DNA from: Mercenaria mercenaria
Taxonomy: Eukaryota; Mollusca; Bivalvia; Venerida; Veneridae
Direction of reading: 5' to 3'
Length of the DNA stretch: 64,000 nucleotides
NCBI RefSeq assembly: GCF_021730395.1
Contig: NC_069361.1
Coordinates: forward strand, 77,013,001-77,077,000
Shown: positions 1 through 11,471 of the stretch, in pieces
Layout: each line of letters begins with the position of its first letter
Position numbering within the stretch: position 1 is the stretch's first letter
Translations under genes and position numbers: made by a program
Notes under the pieces: model-generated
Database searches by the model: none
Told to the model about the DNA's origin: nothing
What the model saw: the letters and a program-made list of their open reading frames with translations, nothing else

Positions 1-2492
1 ATCTGATAGATATTAGACATTCGGATATACATTCGAAAAAAAATCAAGTCGAATGCAGATCTGATAGACATTAGATCTTCGCATAGACATTCGATAAAAT
101 CAAGTCGAATGCAGATCTGATAGACATTAGACATTCGCATAGACATTCGAAAAAATCAAGTCGAATGCAGATCTGATAGACATTAGACATTCGGATATAC
201 ATTCGAAAAAATCAAGTCGAATGCAGATCTGATAGACATTAGACATTCGGATAGACATTCGAAAAAACGAGGACGAATGCAGATCTGATAGACATTAGAC
301 ATTCGGATAGACATTCGAAAAAATCAAGTCGAATGCAGATCTGATAGACATTAGACATTCGCATAGACATTCGAAAAAACGAGGACGAATGCAGATCTGA
401 TAGACATTAGACATTCGGATAGACATTCGAAAAAACGAGGACGAATGCAGATCTGATAGACATTAGACATTCGGATAGACATTCGAAAAAACGAGGAAGA
501 ATGCAGATCTGATAGACATTAGACATTCGGATATACATTCGAAAAAATCAAGTCGAATGCAGATCTGATAGACATTAGACATTCCCATAGACATTCGAAA
601 AAATCAAGTCGAATGCAGATCTGATAGACATTAGACATTCGCAAAAATCAAGTCGAATGCAGATCTGATAGACATTAGACATTCGGATAGACATCGACAA
701 AACGAGGACGAATGCAGATCTGATAGACATTAGACATTCGGATATACATTCGGAAAAATCAAGTCGAATGCAGATCTGATAGACATTAGACATTCGCATA
801 GACATTCGAAAAAAATCAAGTCGAATGCAGATCTGATAGACATTAGACATTCGGATATACATTCGAAAAAATCAAGTCGAATGCAGATCTGATAGACATT
901 AGACATTCGCATAGACATTCGAAAAAATCAAGTCGAATGCAGATCTGATAGACATTAGACATTCGGATAGACATTCGAAAAAACGAGGACGAATGCAGAT
1001 CTGATAGATATTAGACATTCGGATAGACATTCGAAAAAAATCAAGTCGAATGCAGATCTGATAGACATTAGATCTTCGCATAGACATTCGAAAAAATCAA
1101 GTCGAATGCAGATCTGATAGACATTAGACATTCGCATAGACATTCGAAAAAATCAAGTCGAATGCAGATCTGATAGACATTAGACATTCGGATATACATT
1201 CGGAAAAAATCAAGTCGAATGCAGATCTGATAGACATTAGACATTCGGATAGACATTCGAAAAAACGAGGACGAATGCAGATCTGATAGACATTAGACAT
1301 TCGGATAGACATTCGAAAAAATCAAGTCGAATGCAGATCTGATAGACATTAGACATTCGAAAAAATCAAGTCGAATGCAGATCTGATAGACATTAGACAT
1401 TGGCATAGACATTCGAAAACTCAAGTCGAATGCAGATCTGATAGACATTAGACATTCGCATAGACATTCGAAAAAAACAAGTCGAATGCAGATCTGATAG
1501 ACATTAGACATTCGGATAGACATTCGAAAAAACGAGGACGAATGCAGATCTGATAGATATTAGACATTCGGATATACATTCGAAAAAAATCAAGTCGAAT
1601 GCAGATCTGATAGACATTAGACATTCGCATAGACATTCGATAAAATCAAGTCGAATGCAGAGCTGATAGACATTAGACATTCGCATAGACATTCGAAAAA
1701 ATCAAGTCGAATGCAGATCTGATAGACATTAGACATTCAGATAGACATTCGAAAAAACGAGGACGAATGCAGATCTGATAGACATTAGACATTCGGATAG
1801 ACATTCGAAAAAAATCAAGTCGAATGCAGATCTGATAGACATTAGACATTCGGATAGACATTCGAAAAAACGAGGACGAATGCAGATCTGATAGACATTA
1901 GACATTCGGATAGACATTCGAAAAAACGAGGACGAATGCAGATCTGATAGACATTAGACATTCGGATAGACATTCGAAAAAACGAGGAAGAATGCAGATC
2001 TGATAGACATTAGACATTCGGATATACATTCGAAAAAATCAAGTCGAATGCAGATCTGATAGACATTAGACATTCCCATAGACATTCGAAAAAATCAAGT
2101 CGAATGCAGATCTGATAGACATTAGACATTCGCAAAAATCAAGTCGAATGCAGATCTGATAGACATTAGACATTCGGATAGACATCGACAAAACGAGGAC
2201 GAATGCAGATCTGATAGACATTAGACATTCGGATATACATTCGGAAAAATCAAGTCGAATGCAGATCTGATAGACATTAGACATTCGGGTAGACATTCGA
2301 AAAAATCAAGTCGAATGCAGATCTGATAGACATTAGACATTCGGATAGACATTCGAAAAAACGAGGACGAATGCAAATCTGATAGACATTAGACATTCGG
2401 ATAGACATTCGAAAAAATTAAGTCGAATGCAGATCTGATAGACATTAGACATTCGAATAGACATTCGAAAAAACGAGGACGAACGCAGATCT
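1..2492. repeat. 56 bp satellite array with higher-order structure
   Basis: About 44 head-to-tail copies of a 56 bp monomer built around GATAGACATTAGACATTCGG, each normally with one AGATCT (BglII) site. Two main monomer types alternate irregularly: one has the block ATCAAGTCGAATGCAG, the other ACGAGGACGAATGCAG. Rare variants recur about 1491 bp apart: ATTCCCATAG at 581 and 2072, CGAGGAAG near 491 and 1982, and a short monomer with GACATCGACAAAACGAGG near 690 and 2182. This gives a higher-order repeat of about 26-27 monomers. The array runs off the left edge and stops sharply at 2492. The minus strand lacks stops over many monomers in several frames; this follows from the monomer sequence and is not evidence of a gene. 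Confidence 0.97.
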
Positions 2493-3351
2493 ATATTTGA
2501 TGTTTTGCTAGCGTTTCTTCTCTTGTGTGAGATACTGTTTTTTCCTATTTTAGAAAGAAATTGATACAAGCTTGTACGTAATATTAAGAACTATGAAGAT
2601 TAAAAAGGCTTGATAGCTAACGATCACATATTCATATGAATATTCCTGTGAAGGATTTACGAATAAAGACAGTTCTAACACAACATTTGTAAACAGTGCC
2701 TTTGTATGAAATAATAACTTCGCAATTCAGATAACACAGTGATAAAAACGTAACATTCACATTTAAAATTGATAGAAAAGGAGAGACATTTCACTGAATT
2801 TCTTACTACGAAGTTATTTTATTCAGATTAAAACATAATGAATGGACTTAGCATGCACAGTATCATAGTTATTCAATAAAATTACGACAGTTCTAACATT
2901 TATTTTACTACGACAGCAATGCACAGTTACTTATTAATGTTCAAACGAATTTCACAGATATAATAAATGTTCAATAAGTCTTTTAAAACAGTTCTGTTTA
3001 CTGATCTATTTAACAACATTTCTTAATTATAAATATATTTCAAACTAGCTCTTAACAAAGCTTATTAAGTTTCAGCTCTTGGGAGCGGGAACAAGTCTCT
3101 TAGCCCGCCTCTTGGGCAGCCTCTCTCCTGATCACAGAGTATATTGAGTTTATAAAGGATTATACAGGTAAACACAGCAGACACATTATTTCACTTCCGT
3201 AAACTTAGTAATTAATTCACAGACGTTTTACACCCTGAAGCTACTGCAAAGTTGACAAGTTTCGTCTGAATTTTGAAATGTACAGTTAAATCTTAATTAT
3301 CCGAAAGAAATACCAAAATAGAAAATTATAAACCTAGGTATTACATTACAT
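2493..3351. other. Unassigned AT-rich spacer
   Basis: I see no gene, repeat array or RNA signature between the satellite edge and the retroelement remnant. The sequence looks single-copy at this scale. Confidence 0.5.
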
Positions 3352-3730
3352 GTGAATAATAATCTAGAAACGAAAATAGATGATAAAAGGGACGAATTGA
3401 ATTTTGAAATTGTCAACTTCCCCCACCTTGATGGAGATGTCCCTCGAGCAACATCATACAGTGTCTATATTTCACAGCTTATTCGTTTTGCAAGAGCTTG
3501 CTTAAGGATTTTAATGATAAAAATCTTCATATCACCAAGAAATTATTACAACAGGGTTACCGTTATCATAAGCTACGGAAAGCTTTCAGTAAAGTTTACT
3601 ACAGATCGTCCGAACTGTTAGAGAAATACAATACTAACCTAAAAACGCTTTTAAAACTTGGACTTACATACCCGGAATACTATGGAGATGCAGTTTTTAA
3701 AATTCGGAAAATTAAACATAGTTCTTAATT
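3352..3730 (+). mobile_element. Retroelement fossil: region downstream of a reverse transcriptase
   Basis: Two neighbouring plus-strand reading frames carry short motifs (DKRDELNFEIVNFP, SYSVYISQLIRFARAC, QGYRYHKLRKAFSK, YYGD). I recognise these from the region following the reverse transcriptase domain in a large set of uncharacterised invertebrate retroelement proteins. The RT core itself is absent, so this is a 5'-truncated, broken relic with at least one break. I cannot tell from this piece which retroelement order it belongs to. The 3' tail continues to about 4560 and contains a direct repeat. Recognition rests on remembered family motifs, not on a search. Confidence 0.6.
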
Positions 3731-4136
3731 TAATCAGATATTTGTAAAATGTGTTAAAAGTTTATCAAATCAAGAGGATACGATGCGAAAATTGTGAAGC
3801 ACAGTGCATGTTTAGTGATTGACCCCTCTACAGTGAATCGCTACGCTTTCCTATTTGATGGTGCAATGACTGATAAAGTGTAAGACCCCATGATGCTTTT
3901 CTCCTAAATCCTACGTACAAAAGACGGAGGGAGTTGAATTTTGTCTTGCAGCTTTCTTAGTCGTGCCCTTAAAAGTTAGGCTCTTGGTGCTCTGACTTCA
4001 GACAAGTTATTTATTACATTGGTGTAATTACACCTTAGATTACCTTAATTTTATGTTTTATTTAATCTGGTATTTTTTCGCTAATGTTAGAGCCTTTCTC
4101 AGCGAGGATTTTAATTACATTGTGTTGTCTTACTAG

Positions 4137-4540
4137 TTGAAAATAGGGTAAGTGTGAGGTTGGCATGCCCTAAACGCATTTAAATCCCCAGTTACCTTTA
4201 TACAGGCTACCGACCGTTCTAAGGCGGTGCCCCTATTTTCACCTTGTTTTCTCTCCGTCTCGTATTTTGTGTTGCGTATGTAGTCTTGTTTAGTGCTGGC
4301 ATTTATTAACTGTTCGTCTTGTATTTTGTGTTGCGTATATAGTGTTGCTTATTGTTGGCATTTTATTAACATTGTTTTTTCTAACTTGTTGAAAATAGGG
4401 TAAGTGCGAGGTTGGCATGCCCTAAACGCGCAGTCTCCTTTATATAGGCTACTGACCGTTCCAAGGCGGTGCCCCTATTTTCAGCTGGTTTTCTGTCTGT
4501 CTTGTATTTTCTGTTGCGCATGTTGTCTTGTTTGTTGTGA
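4137..4540 (+). repeat. Direct repeat in the retroelement 3' tail
   Basis: A block of about 150-160 bp that begins TTGAAAATAGGGTAAGTG occurs at 4137-4298 and again at 4389-4540. Both copies keep GAGGTTGGCATGCCCTAAAC, then ACCGTTC with AAGGCGGTGCCCCTATTTTC, then a GTTGCG-rich end. The intervening 90 bp repeats the last part of the block once more. This could be the terminal repeat of the upstream element or a local tandem duplication. Confidence 0.7.
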
Positions 4541-4664
4541 GGGGAAATAGCTTCCGGGTACGTATCAGGATCCCTAGCAGAAAAGGGCAAAAAATATAAA
4601 GTTTATGGTAATTATCGGTTATACACCAGGGCAATTAACAGGAACTCCTTATTGTACTCCGTAT

Positions 4665-4908
4665 CATATGAGCCACGCCATGAGAAAACCAACATAGTGG
4701 GTGTGCGACCAGCATGGATCCAGACCAGCCTGCGCATCCGCGCAGTCTGGTCAGGATCCATTCTGTTCGCTTTTAAAGCCTACTGCAATTAGAGAAACCA
4801 TTAGCGAACAGCATGGATCCTGACCAGACTGCGCGGATACGCAGCTGGTCTGGATCCATGCTGGTCGCAAACCCACTATGTTGTTTGTCTAATGGCGCGG
4901 CTCATATG
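4665..4908. mobile_element. Palindromic (foldback) MITE, copy 1
   Basis: The sequence is one imperfect palindrome of about 244 bp, CATATGAGCC... to ...GGCTCATATG, with arms containing GACCAGCATGGATCCAGACC and GCGCATCCGCGCAGTCTGGT and a short loop near 4790. Related copies are at 7745-7982 and 18326-18568. It has no coding capacity, so it is a non-autonomous element or a foldback. The element family is not established. Confidence 0.9.
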
Positions 4909-5350
4909 TATGTTGGCACTTCTAAACACAAGGGTAAAACTGTACACTTTGATACGCCATTCTATCTGAAGGTTGGCACATATAAACACCGGGGTAAAAG
5001 TAAGATCTGTTGGGTACGTCATACTTCTGTGAGTTCACATAAAGTCACGTCCTATGCACGAAGAATGTATATGATACATCCGTAGCAATATTCTTTTACA
5101 TTTTTTTAGTTTCGTTATGTTTTTGTAATTGTGTGATATATTATTGAATCAAGGTCGTCTGATATTCTATGTTTTATGTAGATGAGCAATATAAGAAATT
5201 GTTGTAATACTTTATTTGATTTTGTATTTAAGAGGTATAACAGTCAATTTAATAAATATGCTAAACTATATCTAGATAAACTTGTTCATAAATTATTGGA
5301 ATTTGAACTAAGACTAGGCAAATTACAAATTTCAATAACTATAGAATGAA

Positions 5351-5490
5351 GTAGTCCGCCCGTGTAGCTAGATAGGTGGTGCGCAGATCTAAGAATCGCA
5401 GTGTCATGAGTTCGATCCCTGGGCGAGTCGTAGCGTATGTCCTCCATAACGATTTGATAAAAGACATTGTCTGAAATCATTAGTTTTTCA
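5351..5490 (+). mobile_element. tRNA-derived SINE (head 5351-5430)
   Basis: There is a box A-like GTAGCTAGATAGGTGG and, about 45 bp later, a box B-like GAGTTCGATCCC followed by TGGGCGAG, the expected layout of an internal Pol III promoter. Mismatched stems make a working tRNA unlikely. The 3' limit is uncertain. Confidence 0.65.
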
Positions 5491-5607
5491 CCTTCGTGTA
5501 TAGAAGTTAGCAGTCACTTGTGGAGAACAGATAAATGAACCCATATAACTATCTTGAACTTCAATGCATCTAGAAAGCTCCTTTACATTGTATTGATGCT
5601 GAGTATA

Positions 5608-5835
5608 GGGAATCAGTGGTGCAGTGGTTAGCAGGTTTGACTACAACGCCAGCGGTCCAGGTTCGATTCCCGGTCGTGGCTGATATCCCAACTAGTGTTC
5701 AGTGCCGATTTACTTTAATTGTTACTGTTTCCAGCAGTATCGGCTTAGACTGGATGCTGGGTAGGTAGATATAGCACCTGCCGTAGACGTAGCTGAAAAT
5801 AAGTTGTTCCATCTATTTTCGTCGACTACCCGCGG
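5608..5835 (+). mobile_element. tRNA-derived SINE with a longer body
   Basis: The head at 5608-5683 has box A-like GTGGTGCAGTGGTTAGCAGG and a strong box B GGTTCGATTCC. A body follows with GTATCGGCTTAGACTGGATG. It resembles the tRNA-headed SINEs common in molluscs. No target duplication was found, so the 3' end is approximate. Confidence 0.65.
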
Positions 5836-7744
5836 TTTTTGCTTTTTGTTTTTGTTTTTAAACAGTTTATTATTTAAATGCCATGGTCATATTTTGTAAT
5901 TAGATTTCAATGTCTAACGTATAAGTATTGATTACTTTCTTCTCTTATAGATATATGTCAAGTTGAAAACGACACCAATAATGGTTAATTGGGTAAAAGA
6001 TTTTAGTTTTGTGTGCTTTATTGACAAATAAAACACGGTTTTTAGTTCAGATGCGTAGTACTCTAATATTACGAGGAATCTGAACGAAAAAAAAAAACCA
6101 ACATGTTTAAATAGCCAACAAAGCATGCAAAACTAAAATCTATTTCACAGGAAATGATACTAATCTGGAAAAAAATGCGGTTTTAAAAAGTAGGTCGTTT
6201 TGCGAAACGTATTCTAATCGACAAGACAATACAAGGTAAAATTCTTCTTTGTATATATATATATATAAAAAATCTAGAGTGTTAGAAATGATTATAGATC
6301 ACTCTTACCCACATAACGTTAGCATTTACGTTTCCAAATGCTCAATGTTGTTATAATTTGCGGATATTTTTTAGGATCATGGAGTTCATTCACTTTTCCT
6401 ATAACGAAATATTCTGCTTATGCAAGAATTAAGGCGTGCAAGAATTAAGGCGTGTGTGTTGTGTTGTCCATTTTATTTACCTCTCGCAAATAGACACAAT
6501 CAAACCGAGAGCTGTTATTTTGCTTAGTTGTTTTCTGTAGGGCCATAGGACCGTTCTAAAGATGCCATTAAACAATCAAATTTGAGGATACCTGTAAACC
6601 TGGAAAGAAAAAACAGAAAATATATCACGAAATATATATAGTGTTTTGAGTATCTTGTGGCCTCCATGTAGTAACGTATTGTTATATCTTTAACTAAAAG
6701 CATGCTCGACTAACATGATGTGTAGAATCTACCGGAAGGCTTCTTTTTGGTACCAGCCGGGATTCTGAGGGATCTTTGCTTTAAAACGTGCCTGAAATAG
6801 CTCCCAGTCTTATTTTCTCATCAAATCTGAAAAGTTTCTATATACCCAAGCTTTACTTGCAATTAACTGACGCAAATATAAAATTTTGCACAATAGCTAA
6901 TTTAAAAGTGCAAATACCTATCTACGTATCGTTATTATCTTTTATTTAGACATTATTTCATGAAGTGCTACTTTAATCTTAATGGTCAAAACAGCATTAT
7001 TGTTACTATTTACATGTAGTTTACAGCTTATGTACATCGAAATTATCATTAATGACCAGGAACACGTCCGCATTGTTATTTCATCAGTTACAAATTAAGT
7101 AGATTACATTTTGATTTAGAAATAATAAATTTTTCTTACATTTTATCAATTGATAAAATATGGGCAGGAGTTCGGATGCGTAATAAGTAAATCACGAGTG
7201 CGTAGCACGAGGGATTTAATTTTTCGCATCCAAACGACTACCCATGTTTTACTTATTGATAAAATTATTGAAACATATTTATTCTAACAAAGAAAATAAC
7301 TCGCATTTTACAGTACTACGTTTTCAGCGTAATATGTCATTCGGGTCATATGCTGTTACAGTTTACCCCCATGGTAAGAAAGTGTTGCATAGCCAAGGGA
7401 ACGTTTAAGATAATTGTTTCTTTTTATCAGAATTTTAACAAGTATTTATAACCTAATAGATCTAAACACTTCCGAGTTTTAATGCGGCATGTAATAAAAC
7501 ATTTCTTAAATGACACACCGGTATATAGACGGCATGCACGTTTGCGACTTTAATTTAATTTAATTTAATTAAACAATCTACTTAATCAGTGTTCAGATTC
7601 TGAAATAAAGACAAAGACATTTTTTTCATAGTTACAGTTTAACAGGCTGGGTGGATATACACATAAAAACATTCTAAACATGTATAATATCGCTAAAAAG
7701 TTGGCGAAGCATCGGGAAGTTAAAAAGTTGAAAGACATGAATAA
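5836..7744. other. Spacer with minor repeats only
   Basis: No gene is recognised. The region includes a TA-dinucleotide run near 6252-6268, a twofold repeat of GCAAGAATTAAGGCGT near 6423-6455, and an AATTT-type microsatellite near 7553-7574. Confidence 0.5.
7143..7270. repeat. Short inverted repeat
   Basis: The left side (TTGATAAAATATGGGCAG, then TTCGGATGCG) is mirrored on the right by CGCATCCAAACG, then CTACCCATGTTTTA and TTATTGATAAAA. A GC-containing core carries CACGAGTGCGTAGCACGAG. The size and symmetry fit a small MITE or hairpin. No target duplication was identified. Confidence 0.55.
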
Positions 7745-7982
7745 ATGAGCCGCGTCATGAGAAAACCAACATAGTGCATTTGCGACCAGCATGGAACCAG
7801 ACCAGTCTGCGCATTCGCGCAGTCTGGTCAGGATCTATGCTGTTCGCTAACGGTTTCTGTAATTGCAATAGGCTTTGAAAGCGAACAGCATGGATCCTGA
7901 CTAGACTACGCGGATGCGCAGGCTGGTCTGGATCCATGCTGGTCGCAAATGCACTATGTTGGTTTTCTCATGGTGCGGATTA
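7745..7982. mobile_element. Palindromic MITE, copy 2
   Basis: This is the same palindrome as at 4665-4908. The inner arm pairs (CAGACCAGTCTGCGCAT and GCGCAGGCTGGTCTGG) and the GGATCCATGC blocks are conserved, with scattered differences from the other two copies. Confidence 0.9.
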
Positions 7983-8349
7983 AATCATTGATGTCAGTTA
8001 TCAAATAAAAAAATAATGTTTCCAAAAATAAGAAGGTATTTTTCAATACATTTCACACGATTAATCTAATGTACTGAATACTTTTGTGTCTTTCTCTGTT
8101 TTGATACATCCATAAAGACACATTTTCACAAAAATATAATTATTTTCATTTTTAAAAAGCGATTTAATTTGTTTTTAATGAAAGTAGATATAAAATAAAA
8201 TCATGGAAAATCTTCACATGCAATATCGCTTAATATGATAAAAAAGATAAAAATATGAGATTATTTAAAAACAGTGAGCCCATTTGAACCGATTTAAAAT
8301 GTTATGTAGCAAAACTTGAACATAAAACCATGCAGAGGGATTTTATAAG

Positions 8350-9948
8350 CTACTCCAATGTAACATTGTGTTTTCTCTCTTCGTGTCTTTTTAGATCTTT
8401 TCTCTTGTAAAAATTCTGATCACATATGCTACATACGTGTTTGAATTTCTTTAAATGCACGTAATTCACGTGCTCTGTCAGAGTTCTCTTACTTTTGCAA
8501 ATTTTGGAGCACAGATCACACTCAAATGGTCCCTCGTCGACACTCTCTGATGACTTGCTCACGTGTGGCTGCATTTCATGGTCTGACCTCCGGTTGTGTG
8601 TAAATCTCATATGTCTATGATAATTACTGTTGTTGCTCAACGTGATTCCACACTCTTCGCAAGTATACATCTCTGCCTTCCTCTTATGTGTTTCTAAATG
8701 TTGTTGTAAGTTAAATTCACTGGTTAGAACTTTTTCGCAATATTTACATTGCAGCTTATTTGGTGATGTGGTCTCAATATTCAATTCTCTTTCATGTTTG
8801 CTGACGTGTCTTAAAAGTTCATCTTTTCTTGCATATTTACGCCCACAGTATTTGCACGTGTAATCTCCCCGATGCCATGCCATGTGTCTTCCAAGCTCGC
8901 CTGGTTGTCGAAAAGTTCGCGGACATAGCTTGCACTTGTAAGGTTTCTCTCCAGTATGCGTGAACACATGTCTCTCTAGGTCGGCTTTCCTACTGAACCT
9001 TGCGTCACAAATGTTGCAAACCTGTTTTTGTGTTCCATTGTGTACTTCCATGTGCAGCTTTAAGTTTTCTATAGTCATAAAAGGCTTTTCACAAATACTA
9101 CACAGATGACTTCTTGTATATTCTAATCCAGTTTCGTGTAGTTTCATGTGATTTCTCAATGTTCTTGATACTGAAAACGACTTTTCACAGTGTGTACATT
9201 GGAAACGGACTCCACTATGAATTTGCATATGTTCATTGAAAAGAGTTATTTTATTATACGATTTTTCACACAGCGTGCACTTGAACCGTTTATCACCGGA
9301 AGTGTGATGGCTAATTGTGTGTTCTTTTAAAGCCGACTTTTGACGAAATCGTTTCTTGCAGACTATGCATTCATAGGGACGTTCTCCTGTATGTATAAAC
9401 ATATGTTGAACCAATGTTCTTCTATCTCTAAATACTTTGTGACAAAGTCCACATTCGTTTTCCACTTGTTGTGATTGTTTTTCTTTACATCCACTGGGAT
9501 TACGTTTTAAATGACGAATTAGGCTGCTCTTTCTATCATAACTCCTCGAACAGTCAGCGCACTTATATTTCAATGTCGCGTGAATACTGACGTCTGTTTT
9601 ATTTTCAAACTCTTTGGAACGTTTTGATTCATTTATTCCATTTTCCTCATCATTGACAGTTATTACCGTTTCTAACTCGATGCTGTCATCTACATTGGGC
9701 TGAATATCTACACCATATTCACATCGGCGAATAACATTATTTTCATTTTTGCACTCCGTTTCTGTTTCAAAAATGCTTTCCAAATTAAAACAAAGGCTTT
9801 CATCTTCTACCTCTTCGTCCGACGTCAGTACAGTTTCAATTTCATCTTCAGAATCTCCATTTTCCTCGTATTTAACAGTTTCTAAGATGTCCTCAAAAGA
9901 CTTAAAGATACCGTTGTTTGTAGTGTAACTGGTTGTTGCTACTTCCAT
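8350..9948 (-). CDS. C2H2 zinc-finger protein, 13 fingers, single exon
   Basis: An uninterrupted 532-codon minus-strand frame, very likely a nuclear DNA-binding regulator. Residues 1 to about 125 are acidic and poorly structured, with runs such as SDEEVEDES. From residue 130 there are thirteen fingers. The first (CADC) ends with H and then C instead of two histidines. The other twelve are regular C-x2-C-x12-H-x3-5-H units. TGERPYEC and TGEKPYKC linkers join fingers 2-3 and 7-8; the other linkers are irregular, and there is a long spacer before finger 12. No KRAB, BTB, SCAN or ZAD domain is visible. The start codon lies in CTAAAATGG, a reasonable context. A strong GTAAGT donor about 50 bp upstream on the minus strand could belong to a 5' leader exon. 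The target DNA and orthologue cannot be assigned from this sequence. Confidence 0.92.
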   Translation of the reverse strand: MEVATTSYTTNNGIFKSFEDILETVKYEENGDSEDEIETVLTSDEEVEDESLCFNLESIFETETECKNENNVIRRCEYGVDIQPNVDDSIELETVITVNDEENGINESKRSKEFENKTDVSIHATLKYKCADCSRSYDRKSSLIRHLKRNPSGCKEKQSQQVENECGLCHKVFRDRRTLVQHMFIHTGERPYECIVCKKRFRQKSALKEHTISHHTSGDKRFKCTLCEKSYNKITLFNEHMQIHSGVRFQCTHCEKSFSVSRTLRNHMKLHETGLEYTRSHLCSICEKPFMTIENLKLHMEVHNGTQKQVCNICDARFSRKADLERHVFTHTGEKPYKCKLCPRTFRQPGELGRHMAWHRGDYTCKYCGRKYARKDELLRHVSKHERELNIETTSPNKLQCKYCEKVLTSEFNLQQHLETHKRKAEMYTCEECGITLSNNSNYHRHMRFTHNRRSDHEMQPHVSKSSESVDEGPFECDLCSKICKSKRTLTEHVNYVHLKKFKHVCSICDQNFYKRKDLKRHEERKHNVTLE

Positions 9949-10810
9949 TTTAGTTTGGATATGTTGCCGAGGTTATATTTTGAAGGCTGATGACTTACGT
10001 ACGGGTGTGACTCTAAAATGAAGAGAAGAAATATAAAATGAATGTTTCAAGTAATGTTTGAACAACGTGCAATTTTTTTGAACTACTGATTGATCCGCTA
10101 AGTTTCCTGCGAATTTCGGCTTTCGAGGGTCACCAGGTGTTGCTATGATCTTTTAAAGTGTTAACATATCTTAAATAATGTTAATATCACGGCTAAAATG
10201 TAGTTTTTCATTATGGAAATTCTAGCATATAAGATATTTTGAAAAAAAAAAGTTTTACAAAAAAGAAAATGAAATGTTGCTCTAAGTGTAACATGTCCTA
10301 AATATTAAATATACATCAATCAACAAATAAAGTCAAAACTAAAATATTTAAACTTTTCGTGTCTGAACATTTTAATGAAAAATACCCTATAAAATCGTTT
10401 AAAACTTATCAGCTTACTTTCCTGTAGGCGCAAAATGGACCAAGTTCCCACAACAACCTTTTTACTGCTTTAGAAGCTTGTCTAAGATTAGTATTGCATA
10501 AAAAATGTAGACCAAAGTGAAGGTATGCGTCAACAGGACCCCGATTCTTAAATAAAATCCTATTATTGATAAATTGAATAAAATATCATATATAAAACAT
10601 ATCCTTCTTCCATTGTAGCAGTAAATACACTTTATTATATACCTATATGAATTATGTCAAAAATGCGGCTAGTATTTTACAAGTAAATACAAACAGGCAG
10701 AAAAAATCCGTATTGTACCTTTTGTAGTGCATGATGCCGGACTATTTTCTTTTAACATGCATGACCTGTCACATTTCTATAAATACATGTAACACACACA
10801 AAAGTACGGT
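9949..10810. other. Putative upstream region of the zinc-finger gene
   Basis: AT-rich sequence with no recognised gene. It contains the presumed 5' flank of the minus-strand zinc-finger gene. I found no convincing TATA box or initiator. Confidence 0.4.
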
Positions 10811-11221
10811 GGTATGTTTAGGACATGCAATTATTTTTTTTAGATTAAATTATCTCGTGCGCACGACATCATATCTCGAGCGATCGACATCTTATCTCGT
10901 GCACACGAGATAAGATGTCGAGCGCTCGAGATAATATGTCGAGCGCTCGAGATAAGACGTCGTACGCACGAGATAAGATTTTGATCGCTCGAGATGAGAT
11001 GTCGTGCGCACGAGATAAGATGTTGATATCTCAAGATAAAATGTCTTGCGCACGAGATAATATATTGAGCGCTCGAGATGCCGTGCGCACGAGATAAGAC
11101 GTTGTGTGTAAGAGATAAGAGGTCGAGCGCATGAGATAAGATGTCGAGCGTTCGAGATAAGATGTAGTGCCCACGAGATAATCTAATCTTAAAAAAAATA
11201 AATGCATGTCCTAAACATACC
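10811..11221. mobile_element. Foldback element with a 21 bp palindromic satellite core
   Basis: Terminal inverted repeats of about 48 bp start GGTATGTTTAGGACATGCA on the left and end in its complement on the right at 11221. Between them lie about 14 tandem 21 bp units of the type GAGATAAGATGTCGAGCGCT(C). The GAGCGCTC or GTGCGCAC part of each unit is itself palindromic. The first few units run in the opposite orientation to the rest. Because 21 is a multiple of 3, chance open frames cross the array on both strands. It has no transposase and is presumably non-autonomous. Confidence 0.88.
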
Positions 11222-11337
11222 AAAAAAGCTACACTCACTCTTTTATAACGTTGGTGAACTGTTAAAACATTGAAGATTTCGTTCCATAACAATCATCATG
11301 AAGGCCTATGTGTATAATAAAAGTGTCACCATAACAG

Positions 11338-11471
11338 TAGCTAGATCTGGGATTCTGTATTCTGCTTTCGTGGATTTTGCCAGGTCGGATCATACTCGGT
11401 GCTTGCGCGCCTCGTGTTGTCCAACCTAGCAAAATTCAATCGAGCCAAAACAAAATCCCAGATCAAGCTAC
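11338..11471. repeat. Short inverted-repeat element
   Basis: AGTAGCTAGATCTGGGATT on the left is mirrored by AATCCCAGATCAAGCTACT-type sequence on the right, and the inner arms TTTTGCCAGGT and ACCTAGCAAAA also pair. It is a small hairpin-type MITE candidate of about 134 bp. Confidence 0.6.

Noticed and set aside
1-2492. CRISPR-like regular repeats
   Set aside because: Repeats are contiguous without unique spacers, and the genome is clearly eukaryotic.
575-2569. Many overlapping 60-95 codon open frames on the minus strand
   Set aside because: They follow the 56 bp monomer in shifted frames and repeat the same peptide. This is satellite periodicity, not coding.
10840-11292. 150-codon minus-strand open frame rich in SARH/SRA repeats
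   Set aside because: It is created by the 21 bp tandem core of the foldback element.
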